A stretch of 31,610 nucleotides of DNA from SZAS-103 sp964640525 (GCA_964640525.1 CAZXGS010000039.1:1-31610); one strand, 5' to 3'. Positions 1 through 8,137 are shown, counted from the stretch's first letter. A program made the numbers and translations. The notes: generated by a model from the letters alone, not told the origin.

Positions 1-20
1 GAACCCGAGCAACTCGCAGC

Positions 21-932
21 ATGAAAAAGCGGACAACTTTCTTGACAACCACCGGCCCGGTCGGTGCCACCGACTACCTGTGGCTGGGCGGCAGCCTGGT
101 CGGCATGGTGCGCAACGCGGCCCTGTACGCGATCCATACCGACCACCTGAGCCGGCCGGAACTGGTGACCGATCCGAACCGCAACGTCGTCTGGCGGGCG
201 AGCAACTTTGCCTATGACCGGACGGTGACGCAGGACAACATCGGTGGGCTGAACATCGGCTTCCCGGGGCAGTACTTCGATGCCGAGACTGGGCTGTGGA
301 ACAACGGGTTCCGGGATTACGACGCGAGCTTGGGGCGGTATGTCGAGAGCGATCCGCTGGGGTTGGCGGCGGGGGTGAATACGTACGGCTATGTCGGGGG
401 GAATCCGGTTTCCGGTACCGACCCATACGGCTTGGAAGGCCCGGAATTCGCTTTGTTGTCCGGAGGAGTTATTGATCACCTTCCAGATCGAACCGTTTGC
501 CTGAGCGGGAGGCAACAAGCGACGATCTCGGGCGCTGTTGGCGGGGCGGTATCCGGTGCAATGACATTTGGAAAAACATGGCAAGGCGCGGTTCTGGGTG
601 GCATAACCGGCGCAATTGTTGGTGGCGCAACATCCTTTTTTTCATACGGGAAAAGCGGCGTTGCATCAGCTGTCGTTTCAGGGGGTGCTGGTGGCCTTGT
701 TGATGCAAACCCAAGAGCGGGAGTGTCGGGTGGAATTGTTGCCGGTGTTGTTTCGAATGGACTTTCAGCGCAGGGATATGATCAAAATGTCAGCAACATT
801 GTTGGTGCTGGCGTTGGTGGGCAGGTTGGAGGTGGAATTGAAGGCGTCAAGAGTGGTTTGGCAGGCGCGGCAGCAACTGCTTTTGCTGCAGCAGCGTTAG
901 GGGCTGGTAATGGCTGCGGATGCAACAAATGA
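21..932 (+). CDS. Rhs-family protein, C-terminal part (core end plus variable tip)
   Basis: This is the end of an Rhs/YD-repeat polymorphic toxin protein. Residues about 18-138 carry the conserved Rhs-associated core: YLWLGG, HTDHLSRPELVTD, FPGQYFDAETGLWNNGFRDYD, GRYVESDPLGL and the closing DPYGL. Residues 139-303 are the variable tip, very rich in Gly and Ala (GAVGGAVSGAMTFGK, GGITGAIVGGATSFF), ending in a Cys-containing GNGCGCNK. In this family such tips are usually toxins, cleaved and delivered by secretion systems; I do not recognise this one, and its glycine-zipper look is only suggestive of membrane action. The frame stays open to the window edge, so the ATG used here may not be the true start: complete Rhs proteins are over 1000 residues. 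It may be the tail of a full gene or a displaced Rhs tip. The stop overlaps the next gene by ATGA. Confidence 0.82.
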   Translation: MKKRTTFLTTTGPVGATDYLWLGGSLVGMVRNAALYAIHTDHLSRPELVTDPNRNVVWRASNFAYDRTVTQDNIGGLNIGFPGQYFDAETGLWNNGFRDYDASLGRYVESDPLGLAAGVNTYGYVGGNPVSGTDPYGLEGPEFALLSGGVIDHLPDRTVCLSGRQQATISGAVGGAVSGAMTFGKTWQGAVLGGITGAIVGGATSFFSYGKSGVASAVVSGGAGGLVDANPRAGVSGGIVAGVVSNGLSAQGYDQNVSNIVGAGVGGQVGGGIEGVKSGLAGAAATAFAAAALGAGNGCGCNK

Positions 933-1177
933 CTCCACCAATTATTCGCGGTGTATTTAAATTGGTGGTTTTTTTTCTGCCAATAAGCTGTGGAGTTGGG
1001 TATTTGCTTGTAGATTATGAATTGTTAAGAAAAATTGGATACAATATCCCACCAAATGTCATGGTCGTGATTTTAGTATCTATTTTATGGCAACTCGGGT
1101 ATTTGACAATACGTAAAGAATATCGTGAGATCATGGATGAGGTGAAAAAAAACAAGGCAAATAAATCACATCAATGA
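929..1177 (+). CDS. Small two-helix membrane protein, candidate Rhs immunity protein
   Basis: An 82-residue protein of unknown family. It has two hydrophobic segments, about residues 8-28 (FKLVVFFLPISCGVGYLLV) and 42-62 (PNVMVVILVSILWQLGYLTI), followed by a short, highly charged Lys/Glu-rich tail, as expected of a small inner-membrane protein. The start chosen makes an ATGA overlap with the Rhs stop; an ATG nine bases upstream at 920 is also possible. The sequence is much more AT-rich than its surroundings, with poly-A and poly-T stretches, which fits horizontal acquisition. By position and size it is the natural candidate for the cognate immunity protein of the Rhs tip; this rests on context only. 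Confidence 0.6.
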   Translation: MTPPIIRGVFKLVVFFLPISCGVGYLLVDYELLRKIGYNIPPNVMVVILVSILWQLGYLTIRKEYREIMDEVKKNKANKSHQ

Positions 1178-1223
1178 CGGAATCAATGGGGTCGGCGGCT
1201 GACAAAACTAAGAATCGTCTGAA

Positions 1224-1610
1224 GTGCGCCGTGCAAAGGCGCAGTCCTCCAGCTGGAGAGTAGTCCAGCCCGGCAACTATTGCTCCAGCCGGTAGCAACC
1301 GAAGCGGCGGCGAGGGTAACCGAGCCGTCGGAGCCTTTGGTGAAAAGGGTCGTGAAAGCGACTCGGCGAGCATGCAGGCGGTAACGCGAGTGAACACCGA
1401 GCAGGCCCCGAAAATGCCGATGCGGAAGACGACCTGACTTCAGAACAGGGAAGACTGCCACCGCAAGGGATGTGAGCAACGCGGTCCTTGCGGTTCCGCC
1501 GGGGTAGTGGTGACGGCATGTGTGCGCAGGAGGATTGACGCAACACGGGAACCCCCCGGCTGATGGGTAGCAAGGCCCAACGAAAAGGACAAGGACAGCC
1601 ACAAATTCAA
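1224..1610 (+). ncRNA. Group II intron 5' fragment, no intron-encoded protein
   Basis: The segment begins with GTGCGCC, matching the GUGYG 5' boundary of bacterial group II introns. It continues with blocks I recognise from domain I of such introns: GCAGTCCTCCAGCTGGAG, GTAGTCCAGCCCGGCAACTA, TTGCTCCAGCCGGTAGCAAC, GGTAACGCGAGTGAAC, GATGCGGAAGACGACCTGA, GGGATGTGAGCAACGCGGTC, GTGGTGACGGCATGTG and GGGAACCCCCCGG. No reverse-transcriptase/maturase frame follows, and I cannot find a domain V hairpin or a 3' end before mfd, so it looks truncated and unable to move by itself. The right-hand limit is approximate. The assignment is by recalled similarity to group II intron RNAs, not by a covariance-model search. 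Confidence 0.72.
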
Positions 1611-1783
1611 GATCGTGCCACGATTCTCGACGCAAACGCCTCGGCTCGGTTCGATTTCACGTTTGGTGTGCGTGGCGAGTTGATATTGCCCACGCGCCAT
1701 CCTCCTGCACGCCTGCTACAAAGGGCTGCTGTTGTGGCTCAGTTTCGGCGGGTAATCGCGGGTGCGCGCAGTGCGTGGCGCGC
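1611..1783. other. Intergenic remainder between intron fragment and mfd
   Basis: No convincing gene is visible on either strand. The short frames that cross it run into intron sequence or into antisense of mfd. A GC-rich inverted repeat (GCGCGC / GCGCGC with an eight-base loop) lies just beyond the mfd stop and could help end mfd transcription, but it has no T-tract. Confidence 0.4.
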
Positions 1784-4700
1784 TCACGCCGCCAGCACCG
1801 CCAACATGCCTTTCGCGGTCGCCAGCCGCGCCGCGGCATCGGGCAGTTCCATGCGAACCCGCAACCGATCCGGCCCGTCCATCGCGTAGATCTTCGGTTG
1901 TTTCTGGATCATCCGGATCACGCTCATCGGGTCGATGTTCGGCTTGGCTTCGAACGCGATGCGGCCGCCACCGGCGCCCAGGTCGAGTTTTCGGATGCCC
2001 AGCCGGGTCGCCGCAAGTTTCAGTTCGGTCACCGCGAACAACTGGCGGGTCGGTTCGGGCAGCAGGCCGAAGCGGTCGATCATCTCCACCTGCAGTTCGC
2101 GCAGCGCCTCGTTGTCGGGCGCGCTGGCAATGCGCTTGTACAGGGTCAGGCGGGCATGCACGTCGGGCAGGTAGTCCTCCGGGATCAGGGCCGGCGCATG
2201 CAGTTCGATCTCGGCCCCTCGCGAGGGTTCGGCGTCGAGGTCGAGCTTGCCCTCGCGCATCGAGCGCACCGCGCGTTCGAGCAATTCGGTGTAGAGGGTG
2301 AACCCGACTTCGGCGATCTGGCCGCTCTGCTGCGCGCCCAGCAGTTCGCCGGCACCGCGGATCTCCATGTCGTGGGTGGCCAGGGTGAAGCCGGCGCCGA
2401 GCTCTTCCAGTGAGGCGATGGCTTCCAGCCGCTTGGCGGCATCGCCGCTCATCGACTTGCGGTCGGGCACCACCAGATAGGCGTAGGCGCGGTGGTGGGA
2501 GCGGCCGACGCGGCCGCGCAACTGGTGCAACTGCGCCAGCCCGAAGCGGTCGGCGCGGTCGATTATGATGGTGTTGGCGTTGGGGATGTCGATCCCCGAC
2601 TCGACGATCGTGGTGCACAGCAGGACGTTGAAACGCTGGCGCTGGAAGTCGAGCATCACCTGTTCGAGCTCGCGCTCGGGCATCTGCCCGTGGCCGATCC
2701 GGATCCGCGCCTCGGGCATCAGCTCGGTCAGGCTGCGCGCCATCCGCTCGATGCTCTCGACCTGGTTGTGCAGGAAATAGATCTGGCCGCCGCGGGCGAT
2801 CTCGCGCTGCATCGCTTCGCGCAGCAGCGGGCCGTCCCAGGGCGTGAGCAGGGTCTTGACCGCGAGCCGGTGCGCCGGCGCGGTGGCGATCAGCGACAGT
2901 TCGCGCAGGCCGCTCATCGCCATGTTGAGGGTGCGCGGTATGGGCGTGGCGGTGAGGGTGAGCAGGTTGACCTCGGCGCGCAGCTTCTTCAGCGACTCCT
3001 TCTGCTGGACGCCGAAGCGCTGTTCTTCATCGACCACCACCAGGCCGAGGTTGGCGAACTTGACGTCGGCCTGGAGCAGGCGATGGGTGCCGACCACGAT
3101 GTCGAGCTTGCCCTCGGCCAGTGCGTCGAGCACCGCCTTGATTTCCTTGGCCGAGCGGAAACGCGAGATCACCTCGACCCGGATCGGCCAGTCGGCGAAG
3201 CGGTCGCGGAAGTTCTGGCCGTGCTGCTGGGCGAGCAGGGTGGTCGGCGCCAGCACCGCGACCTGGCGACCGGCGGTGGCGGCGACGAAGGCCGCGCGCA
3301 GGGCGACCTCGGTCTTGCCGAAGCCGACGTCGCCGCAGACCACGCGGTCCATCGGTTGCGGACGGGCGAGGTCGGCGATGACCGCCTCGATCGCCTGCAA
3401 CTGGTCGGGGGTTTCCTCGAACGGAAAGTTGGCCGCGAACGGCTCGTACATCGCGCGGTCGAGTTCGATCGCAAGGCCCTGACGGGCGTGACGGCGGGCC
3501 TGGATCTCCAGCAGCTCGGCGGCGACATCGCGCACCCGCTCGGCGGCTTTCTTCTTCGCCTTGGCCCAGGCCTCGCCGCCGAGCGCGTGCAGCGGCGCGG
3601 TCTCCGGCGAGGCGCCGGAATAGCGGTTGACCAGGTGCAACTGCGCCACCGGTACGTACAGCTTGTCGCCCTTGGCGTACTCGATCTGAAGGTATTCGGC
3701 GCGCTCGCCGCCGGCTTCCAGGGTGATCAATCCGCGGTAACGGCCGACGCCGTGGTCCTCGTGGACGATCGGAGCGCCTTCGGCGAGTTCGCCGAGGTCG
3801 CGGATGATGGTGTCCGGGTCCTTGCCGGCGCGCCGCTTGCGGCGCACGCCGGGCGCGCGCTCGGGGTGGAACTGGCGCTCGGTGAGCACGCACAGGGCCG
3901 GCTCGGTGAGCGCGAAGCCGTCTTCGAACGCGGCGACGGTGATGCAGAAGGCAGGGGCGAGGGGCGAGGGGTGAGGGGCGAGGGTTTCAAGCCGCTGCGC
4001 GCCGACGGGAAAGGTTGATGTGCGGGTTTCAGGCCCCTCCCCCGCCGGGGGAGGGGTTGGGGTGAGGGACGGCGGATGCGGGCTTGCGTGGGTCTCGGCT
4101 GAATGACCCCTCACCCCAACCCCTCTCCCGGTGGGAGAGGGGCTCAAGAACGCTTGCCAGTTTGCGACCGGGGTCGGGGTCAGGCCGGCGGCGGCGAATT
4201 GCTCCAGCAAGGCCTCGCGGCGGCCGGCGGAGTCGGCGGCGATCAGCACGCGGCCGGGGTAGGCGGCGAGAAAGTCCTTCAGCGCCGCGCACGGTTCGCG
4301 GTTTTTCTGGTTCAACGGCAAGGCCGGCGCGGGTTGGTCGCCGAGTGCGCGGGCTTGCGCGAACTGCGGGTGTTCGCGCCCGCACACGTCCACCCGGCGG
4401 TGGCGGTTGAGGCGCTCGCGCAGGGCTTCCGGTGGCAGGTACAGTTCGCGCGGTTCCAGGATCGGGCGTTCGAGGTCGTGGCGGCGCTGCTCCCAGCGCG
4501 CGCCGGTCTGCGCCCAGAACGTTTCGCCGGCGGCCAATGCGTCCTCGCCGAGTACCACCAGGGTGTCGCCGGCGAGGTAGTCGAACAGGGTCGCGGTGCG
4601 GTCGTGCGCGTCGCGCTGCGCGGCATCGAAGAACAGCGGCAGGTAATACTCGATCCCGGCCGGGGCGCTGCCTTCCTTCAGGTCCTGGTAGAGGCCGCTG

Positions 4701-5497
4701 CGGCGGGTGTCGATGTCGAAGCGTTCGCGCAGCGCTTCGCGGACCCGCTTCATGCTCGCGTCGTCGAGCGGGAACTCGCGTGCCGGCAACAGGCGCACGT
4801 GATCCACCGGCTGCGCCGAGCGCTGGGTCTCCGGGTCGAAACTGCGCAGGGTGTCGATGACATCGTCGAGCAACTCGATCCGGTACGGTGCGGCCGCGCC
4901 CATCGGGTACAGGTCGAGCAAGCCGCCGCGCACCGCGTAGTCGCCCGGGTCGAGCACCTGCGGCACGTTGCGGTAGCCGGCCGCTTCCAGCCGGCGCTGC
5001 TCGGTCATCAGGTCGAGCTTCTGGCCGCGTTCGAGCAGCAGCGACTGGCGGCCGATGTAGCCGGTCGGGCACAGCCGTTGCATCAGGGTCGCCACCGGCA
5101 CCACCAGCACCCCGCGGCGCGCCGATGGCAGCGCGTACAGGGTGGCGATGCGCTGGGAGACGATGTCCGGGTGCGGGCCGAACAAGTCGTAGGGCAGGGT
5201 CTCCCAGTCCGGGAAGTGCAGTACCGGCAGCGCGCTCGCCGATTCGTCCGTGGCTTCGCCCGGCACTGCCGTGCGGTGGGTGAGGATGCGCAGGTCGGAT
5301 TCGAGCGTGTGCGCAGACTGGGTGTCGCGGGTGACCGCCAGCACCAGCCCCGGGTGCGCCTGCGCGCAGGCCAGCAGGGCGCACGCCAGCGCGCTCGGGC
5401 TGGCCGGCGCGCGCCAGTACGCGCGCTGCTGGCCGGCCCGCGGCAGCGGCGGGGTGGGCAGGGGCGTGGCGGGAAGGGTCGAGGGTGTGACGTGCAT
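1784..5497 (-). CDS. mfd: Transcription-repair coupling factor Mfd with in-frame repeat insertion
   Basis: Mfd is an ATP-driven DNA translocase that removes RNA polymerase stalled at lesions and recruits UvrA. The 1237-residue product aligns by eye with E. coli Mfd along its length: an N-terminal UvrB-like module (residues about 20-400), the RNA-polymerase-interaction domain with HEDHGVGRYRGL and KLYVPVAQLHLVNRYSG, then the RecG-like translocase with Walker A GDVGFGKTEVALRAAF (near residue 722), DEEQRFGV, TATPIPRTLNMAMSG, GIDIPNANTIIIDRAD and QLRGRVGRSHH, and a C-terminal domain ending near LDGPDRLRVRMEL-type sequence. It is longer than the usual 1150-1170 residues because about 67 residues (near 450-516), rich in Pro, Gly and Thr, are inserted between the UvrB-like and RID parts. 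They are encoded by a REP doublet and a G-rich repeat. The frame is kept, so the gene is probably functional. It lies 18 bp downstream of the GNAT gene on the same strand. Confidence 0.97.
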   Translation of the reverse strand: MHVTPSTLPATPLPTPPLPRAGQQRAYWRAPASPSALACALLACAQAHPGLVLAVTRDTQSAHTLESDLRILTHRTAVPGEATDESASALPVLHFPDWETLPYDLFGPHPDIVSQRIATLYALPSARRGVLVVPVATLMQRLCPTGYIGRQSLLLERGQKLDLMTEQRRLEAAGYRNVPQVLDPGDYAVRGGLLDLYPMGAAAPYRIELLDDVIDTLRSFDPETQRSAQPVDHVRLLPAREFPLDDASMKRVREALRERFDIDTRRSGLYQDLKEGSAPAGIEYYLPLFFDAAQRDAHDRTATLFDYLAGDTLVVLGEDALAAGETFWAQTGARWEQRRHDLERPILEPRELYLPPEALRERLNRHRRVDVCGREHPQFAQARALGDQPAPALPLNQKNREPCAALKDFLAAYPGRVLIAADSAGRREALLEQFAAAGLTPTPVANWQAFLSPSPTGRGVGVRGHSAETHASPHPPSLTPTPPPAGEGPETRTSTFPVGAQRLETLAPHPSPLAPAFCITVAAFEDGFALTEPALCVLTERQFHPERAPGVRRKRRAGKDPDTIIRDLGELAEGAPIVHEDHGVGRYRGLITLEAGGERAEYLQIEYAKGDKLYVPVAQLHLVNRYSGASPETAPLHALGGEAWAKAKKKAAERVRDVAAELLEIQARRHARQGLAIELDRAMYEPFAANFPFEETPDQLQAIEAVIADLARPQPMDRVVCGDVGFGKTEVALRAAFVAATAGRQVAVLAPTTLLAQQHGQNFRDRFADWPIRVEVISRFRSAKEIKAVLDALAEGKLDIVVGTHRLLQADVKFANLGLVVVDEEQRFGVQQKESLKKLRAEVNLLTLTATPIPRTLNMAMSGLRELSLIATAPAHRLAVKTLLTPWDGPLLREAMQREIARGGQIYFLHNQVESIERMARSLTELMPEARIRIGHGQMPERELEQVMLDFQRQRFNVLLCTTIVESGIDIPNANTIIIDRADRFGLAQLHQLRGRVGRSHHRAYAYLVVPDRKSMSGDAAKRLEAIASLEELGAGFTLATHDMEIRGAGELLGAQQSGQIAEVGFTLYTELLERAVRSMREGKLDLDAEPSRGAEIELHAPALIPEDYLPDVHARLTLYKRIASAPDNEALRELQVEMIDRFGLLPEPTRQLFAVTELKLAATRLGIRKLDLGAGGGRIAFEAKPNIDPMSVIRMIQKQPKIYAMDGPDRLRVRMELPDAAARLATAKGMLAVLAA
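3954..3983 (+). repeat. GGGGYGA heptamer tandem repeat inside mfd
   Basis: Four head-to-tail copies of GGGGYGA followed by a further GGG lie on the plus strand, the template strand of mfd. Five closely spaced runs of three or four G fit the usual pattern for intramolecular G-quadruplex formation. On the coding side the stretch is read as Ala/Pro/Ser/Leu-rich residues (LAPHPSPLAPA). Confidence 0.85.
4034..4142. repeat. REP doublet (REPIN-like) inside mfd
   Basis: There are two copies of one palindromic element in opposite orientation. The left copy is a hairpin with 10-bp arms CCCCTCCCCC / GGGGGAGGGG and loop GCC, followed by TTGGGGTGAGGG. The right copy is CCCTCACCCCAA followed by a hairpin with arms CCCCTCTCCC / GGGAGAGGGG and loop GGT. 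Hairpins face outward and conserved tails inward, about 40 bp apart: the architecture of REP doublets that normally sit between genes. Here both copies are translated as part of Mfd (PSPTGRGVGVRG and PSLTPTPPPAGEG). Confidence 0.85.
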
Positions 5498-5515
5498 CAG
5501 GGCGCGCAGTGTAGC

Positions 5516-6136
5516 TCAGCGCGGCGTGCCGTCCTGCCCCTGCGCGACGACGGGTGCTGGCGGTGTCGGTGCGGCGCCCTGCGGCAACAGGTCCAACTGG
5601 ACACGCAGCGTGGCCGGTTCGCTCGATGCCAAGTACCGAAAACCCAGCGCCGTCGCCAGCGCCAGCATCGCCGTGTTGTCCTCGCGCACCTGGCCGTACA
5701 GCGCGCGCAGGCGCCAGCGGCGCGCGCGTGCGATCAGCTTGCGCAACAACAGCCGCCCCAGGCCCTGACCGGCCAGGAAGTGCGAGACCAGCAACGCGAA
5801 CTCTGCCTGGCCACCGTCGGGGTCGCGTACCAACCGCGCGACCGCACCGACCAGCGCTTCGCCCGGAGCCAGGGGTTCGGCCAGCACCAGGGTGAAGTCA
5901 CGCCCGCGGCGCGGGTGGACCAGTGCCTGCAGGTAATCCTCGGCCAGTGCCTTGACCGGGTGCAGGTAACGCAGCCGCACCTCCTCGTCGTGGAGCAGCG
6001 CGAAACTGGCGCGGATCGGCTCGATGTCGCGTGGGTCGATCGGCCGCAGCAACAGCTCGCGGCCGTCGCGCAGGCGCAGCGACTCACGCCAGGGCGAGGG
6101 CTGCCGGATTCGCTGAAAGGTCGAGCGTGGTGTCAT
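5516..6136 (-). CDS. GNAT-family N-acetyltransferase
   Basis: A 206-residue acetyltransferase of the GNAT fold, which transfers the acetyl group of acetyl-CoA to an amine; the substrate is not known. The N-terminal part (LRDGRELLLRPIDPRDIEPIRASF, then RLRYLHPVK) resembles the acetyltransferase domain of the protein lysine acetyltransferase Pat, here without its acyl-CoA-synthetase-like domain. The acetyl-CoA pyrophosphate loop is seen in GQGLGRLLLRKLI, followed by the usual DNTAMLALATALGFRY. I start it at MTPRSTF; upstream codons in frame look non-coding and would overlap the divergent promoter region. It precedes mfd by 18 bp, so the two are probably cotranscribed. The C-terminal tail is Pro/Ala-rich and probably disordered. 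Confidence 0.85.
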   Translation of the reverse strand: MTPRSTFQRIRQPSPWRESLRLRDGRELLLRPIDPRDIEPIRASFALLHDEEVRLRYLHPVKALAEDYLQALVHPRRGRDFTLVLAEPLAPGEALVGAVARLVRDPDGGQAEFALLVSHFLAGQGLGRLLLRKLIARARRWRLRALYGQVREDNTAMLALATALGFRYLASSEPATLRVQLDLLPQGAAPTPPAPVVAQGQDGTPR

Positions 6137-6275
6137 GGGGACTCCGCGCCCGCACGATGGCACGGATCCAGCCGAGTTCGTACTCGGCGAGCCGCGCGCC
6201 CTTGCAATGGCAGCTTGCGGCGAAGGGCAATTCGTTCGGGCTATCATCGCCGGTCATTTCGCAGGCGATGCTCTC

Positions 6276-7184
6276 ATGTCCGCCAAGGCCGACTCGCTCA
6301 AGACCATCTTCTTCGCGTTGGGCGCGAACCTGCTGATCTTCGCCGCCAAGCTTGGCGCGGCGCTGTTCACGCGCTCGGGCGCGATGCTCGCCGAATCCAT
6401 CCACTCGCTGGCCGATTGCGGCAACCAGGTGCTGCTGCTCTGGGGCGTGCGCCAGGCGGCCCGGCCGCCCTCGCCGGACTATCCACTGGGGCGTGGCCGG
6501 GAGATCTATTTCTGGTCTTTCGTGGTCGCCCTGTTGCTGTTTGCCGTGGGTGGCGTGTTCTCGATCTGGACCGGCTGGGAAAAGCTGCACCATCCCGAGC
6601 CGCTGACCCAGCCGGCCTGGGCGATGTTCGTGATGCTGTTCTCGATCATCGCCGAGGGCGTGTCGATGCGTGCCTGCATCCAGGAGGCCGACAAAGCCAG
6701 GGAGCGCATGAGCCTGTGGCGCTGGTTCCGGATGAGCCGGCAGAGCGAGCTGATCGTGATCTTCGGCGAGAACCTGGCCGATCTGCTGGGGCTGGGCGTG
6801 GGCCTGGCCGCGGTGGTGCTGACCATGGTGACCGGCGACCCGATCTGGGACGCGATCGGCACCCTGGTCATCGGCGCGTTGCTGGTGGTGGTGGCCTCGT
6901 TCGTGGCGGTCGAGGTCAAGGGTCTGCTGGTCGGCCAGGGCGTGGAACCGGCGGTGCACCGCGCGATCTACGCATACATCAACGGCCGCCCCGAAGTCCG
7001 CGGCATCTTCAGCCTGATTACCATGCAGCTCGGCGAGCAGGTGATGGTCTCCGTGCAGGCGGAGATGGACTTCGAGCAGACCGGGCGGGAATTGGTCAAG
7101 CAGATCAACGCCGTCGAGAAGGGCGTGAAGCAGGAGTTTCCGCAGGTGCGCTGGATGTTCTTCGAACCGGACGAGTCGGATTGA
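6276..7184 (+). CDS. Cation diffusion facilitator family transporter
   Basis: A 302-residue inner-membrane divalent metal/proton antiporter of the CDF family (Zn/Fe/Mn/Co class; the exact ion is unclear). Transmembrane segments can be seen from about residue 10 (IFFALGANLLIFAAKLGAAL) onward, with the CDF signature AESIHSLADCGNQVLLLWG carrying candidate metal-site residues His43 and Asp47. A later helix has FGENLADLLGLGVGLAA in the place of the second metal-site helix; Asn/Asp here instead of the classic HxxxD recalls the ZNT9-like subgroup. A cytoplasmic C-terminal domain of about 90 residues follows (GVEPAVHRAIYAYINGRPEVRG to the end). The start at MSAKAD is preferred because the in-frame extension upstream is not membrane-like. 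It diverges from the GNAT gene and converges on rlmJ with about 21 bp between stops. Confidence 0.92.
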   Translation: MSAKADSLKTIFFALGANLLIFAAKLGAALFTRSGAMLAESIHSLADCGNQVLLLWGVRQAARPPSPDYPLGRGREIYFWSFVVALLLFAVGGVFSIWTGWEKLHHPEPLTQPAWAMFVMLFSIIAEGVSMRACIQEADKARERMSLWRWFRMSRQSELIVIFGENLADLLGLGVGLAAVVLTMVTGDPIWDAIGTLVIGALLVVVASFVAVEVKGLLVGQGVEPAVHRAIYAYINGRPEVRGIFSLITMQLGEQVMVSVQAEMDFEQTGRELVKQINAVEKGVKQEFPQVRWMFFEPDESD

Positions 7185-7205
7185 GCGAGGTCGTGGCCGA
7201 TCCGG

Positions 7206-8066
7206 TCATCCGTTTCCGGAATCCTCGGACTTGAGCCAGCCAAGCGCGTGGCTGGAGCCGACCTGGCCGAGCTCATCCGTAAGCTCCGGCAACGCCGCCC
7301 TGATCTCCGCGTCGAGCTTCCAGGGCGGATTGAGCAACAGCATGCCGCTGCCGTTCAGGCGCAGCGGCGAGTCGTCCGCGTGCACCAGCAATTCGGCGCT
7401 CAGGATCTGCCTGGCAGGCAAGCGCGCGGCCTGGCGCAGGAAGGGTTGCAGGTCGCGGCGGCGCTTGATCGGATACCACAGTGCAAACACGCCTTGCGGC
7501 CAGCGTCGCAAGCCCTCCGCCAGTGCCGCTAGTGCGACGTCGAACTCGGCCAGTTGCAACTCGTACGGCGGGTCGATCAGCACCAGGCCCCGGCGCGGCG
7601 TCGGCGGCAACAGTGCCTTGATCGCGGCATAGCCGTCACCGCACTGGACGTGCACGCGGCGGTCATGCGCGAACAGCGCCGCCAGCGCGTGGGCTTCCTC
7701 GGGCTGCGTTTCGCGGCAGAACAAGCGGTCGTGCGCGCGCATCGCCATGGCCGCAAGCAGCGGCGAGCCGGGGTAGATGCGCAGGCCGCCGTCGGGATTG
7801 CAGGCGCGAATCGCCTGCCGATAGCGGCCGATCGCCGCCGAGGCAGCGTGCATGCCCAGCACTCTGGCGATGCCCGCATCGGCCTCGGCGGTGCGCCGCG
7901 CCTGCTCGTCGTGGAGCCCGTAACGACCACGGCCGGCGTGGGTGTCGAGCACGAAGTACGCCGTGTCCTTGCGCCCCAGCGCGTCGAGCACGGCAAGCAG
8001 GATGACGTGCTTGAGCACATCGGCGTGGTTGCCGGCGTGGAAGGCATGGCGATAGTTCATCGCCAC
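7206..8066 (-). CDS. rlmJ: 23S rRNA (adenine-2030-N6)-methyltransferase RlmJ
   Basis: RlmJ uses S-adenosylmethionine to methylate N6 of A2030 in 23S rRNA. The 286-residue product has the family's N-terminus, NYRHAFHAGNHADVLKHVILLAVLDAL, the SAM-binding DTHAGRGRYGL, and the catalytic motif IV DPPY in LVLIDPPYELQLAE. The order and length (E. coli protein about 280 residues) match the family throughout. The true start could be the second Met (MNYRHAFHAGN, two codons in), which would align better with homologues. It is convergent with the CDF gene and divergent from creB, with about 70 bp between the two starts. Confidence 0.95.
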   Translation of the reverse strand: MAMNYRHAFHAGNHADVLKHVILLAVLDALGRKDTAYFVLDTHAGRGRYGLHDEQARRTAEADAGIARVLGMHAASAAIGRYRQAIRACNPDGGLRIYPGSPLLAAMAMRAHDRLFCRETQPEEAHALAALFAHDRRVHVQCGDGYAAIKALLPPTPRRGLVLIDPPYELQLAEFDVALAALAEGLRRWPQGVFALWYPIKRRRDLQPFLRQAARLPARQILSAELLVHADDSPLRLNGSGMLLLNPPWKLDAEIRAALPELTDELGQVGSSHALGWLKSEDSGNG

Positions 8067-8137
8067 AGTCTCGCACGCTGCCCTCGCGCCAGGTTGCGGC
8101 TATGCTGGGGCCGCTCAGCGTCGGCGAATCGTGTGCC

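Noticed and set aside
1563..1889. A 108-codon frame starting in the intron fragment
   Set aside because: It starts inside intron RNA sequence and runs into antisense of mfd; it does not resemble an intron-encoded reverse transcriptase.
2492..4018. A 508-codon plus-strand frame inside mfd
   Set aside because: Mirror of the mfd reading frame with Asp/Gly/Leu/Gln-rich shadow composition; mfd is certain on the other strand.
4103..7234. A 1043-codon plus-strand frame opposite mfd and across the CDF gene
   Set aside because: It is antisense to mfd and the GNAT gene and out of frame with the CDF gene; its composition is typical of GC-rich shadow frames and no family is recognisable.
8040..8137. 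A cre tag upstream of creB
   Set aside because: Only isolated TTCA-like pieces are present; there is no pair with 6-bp spacing.
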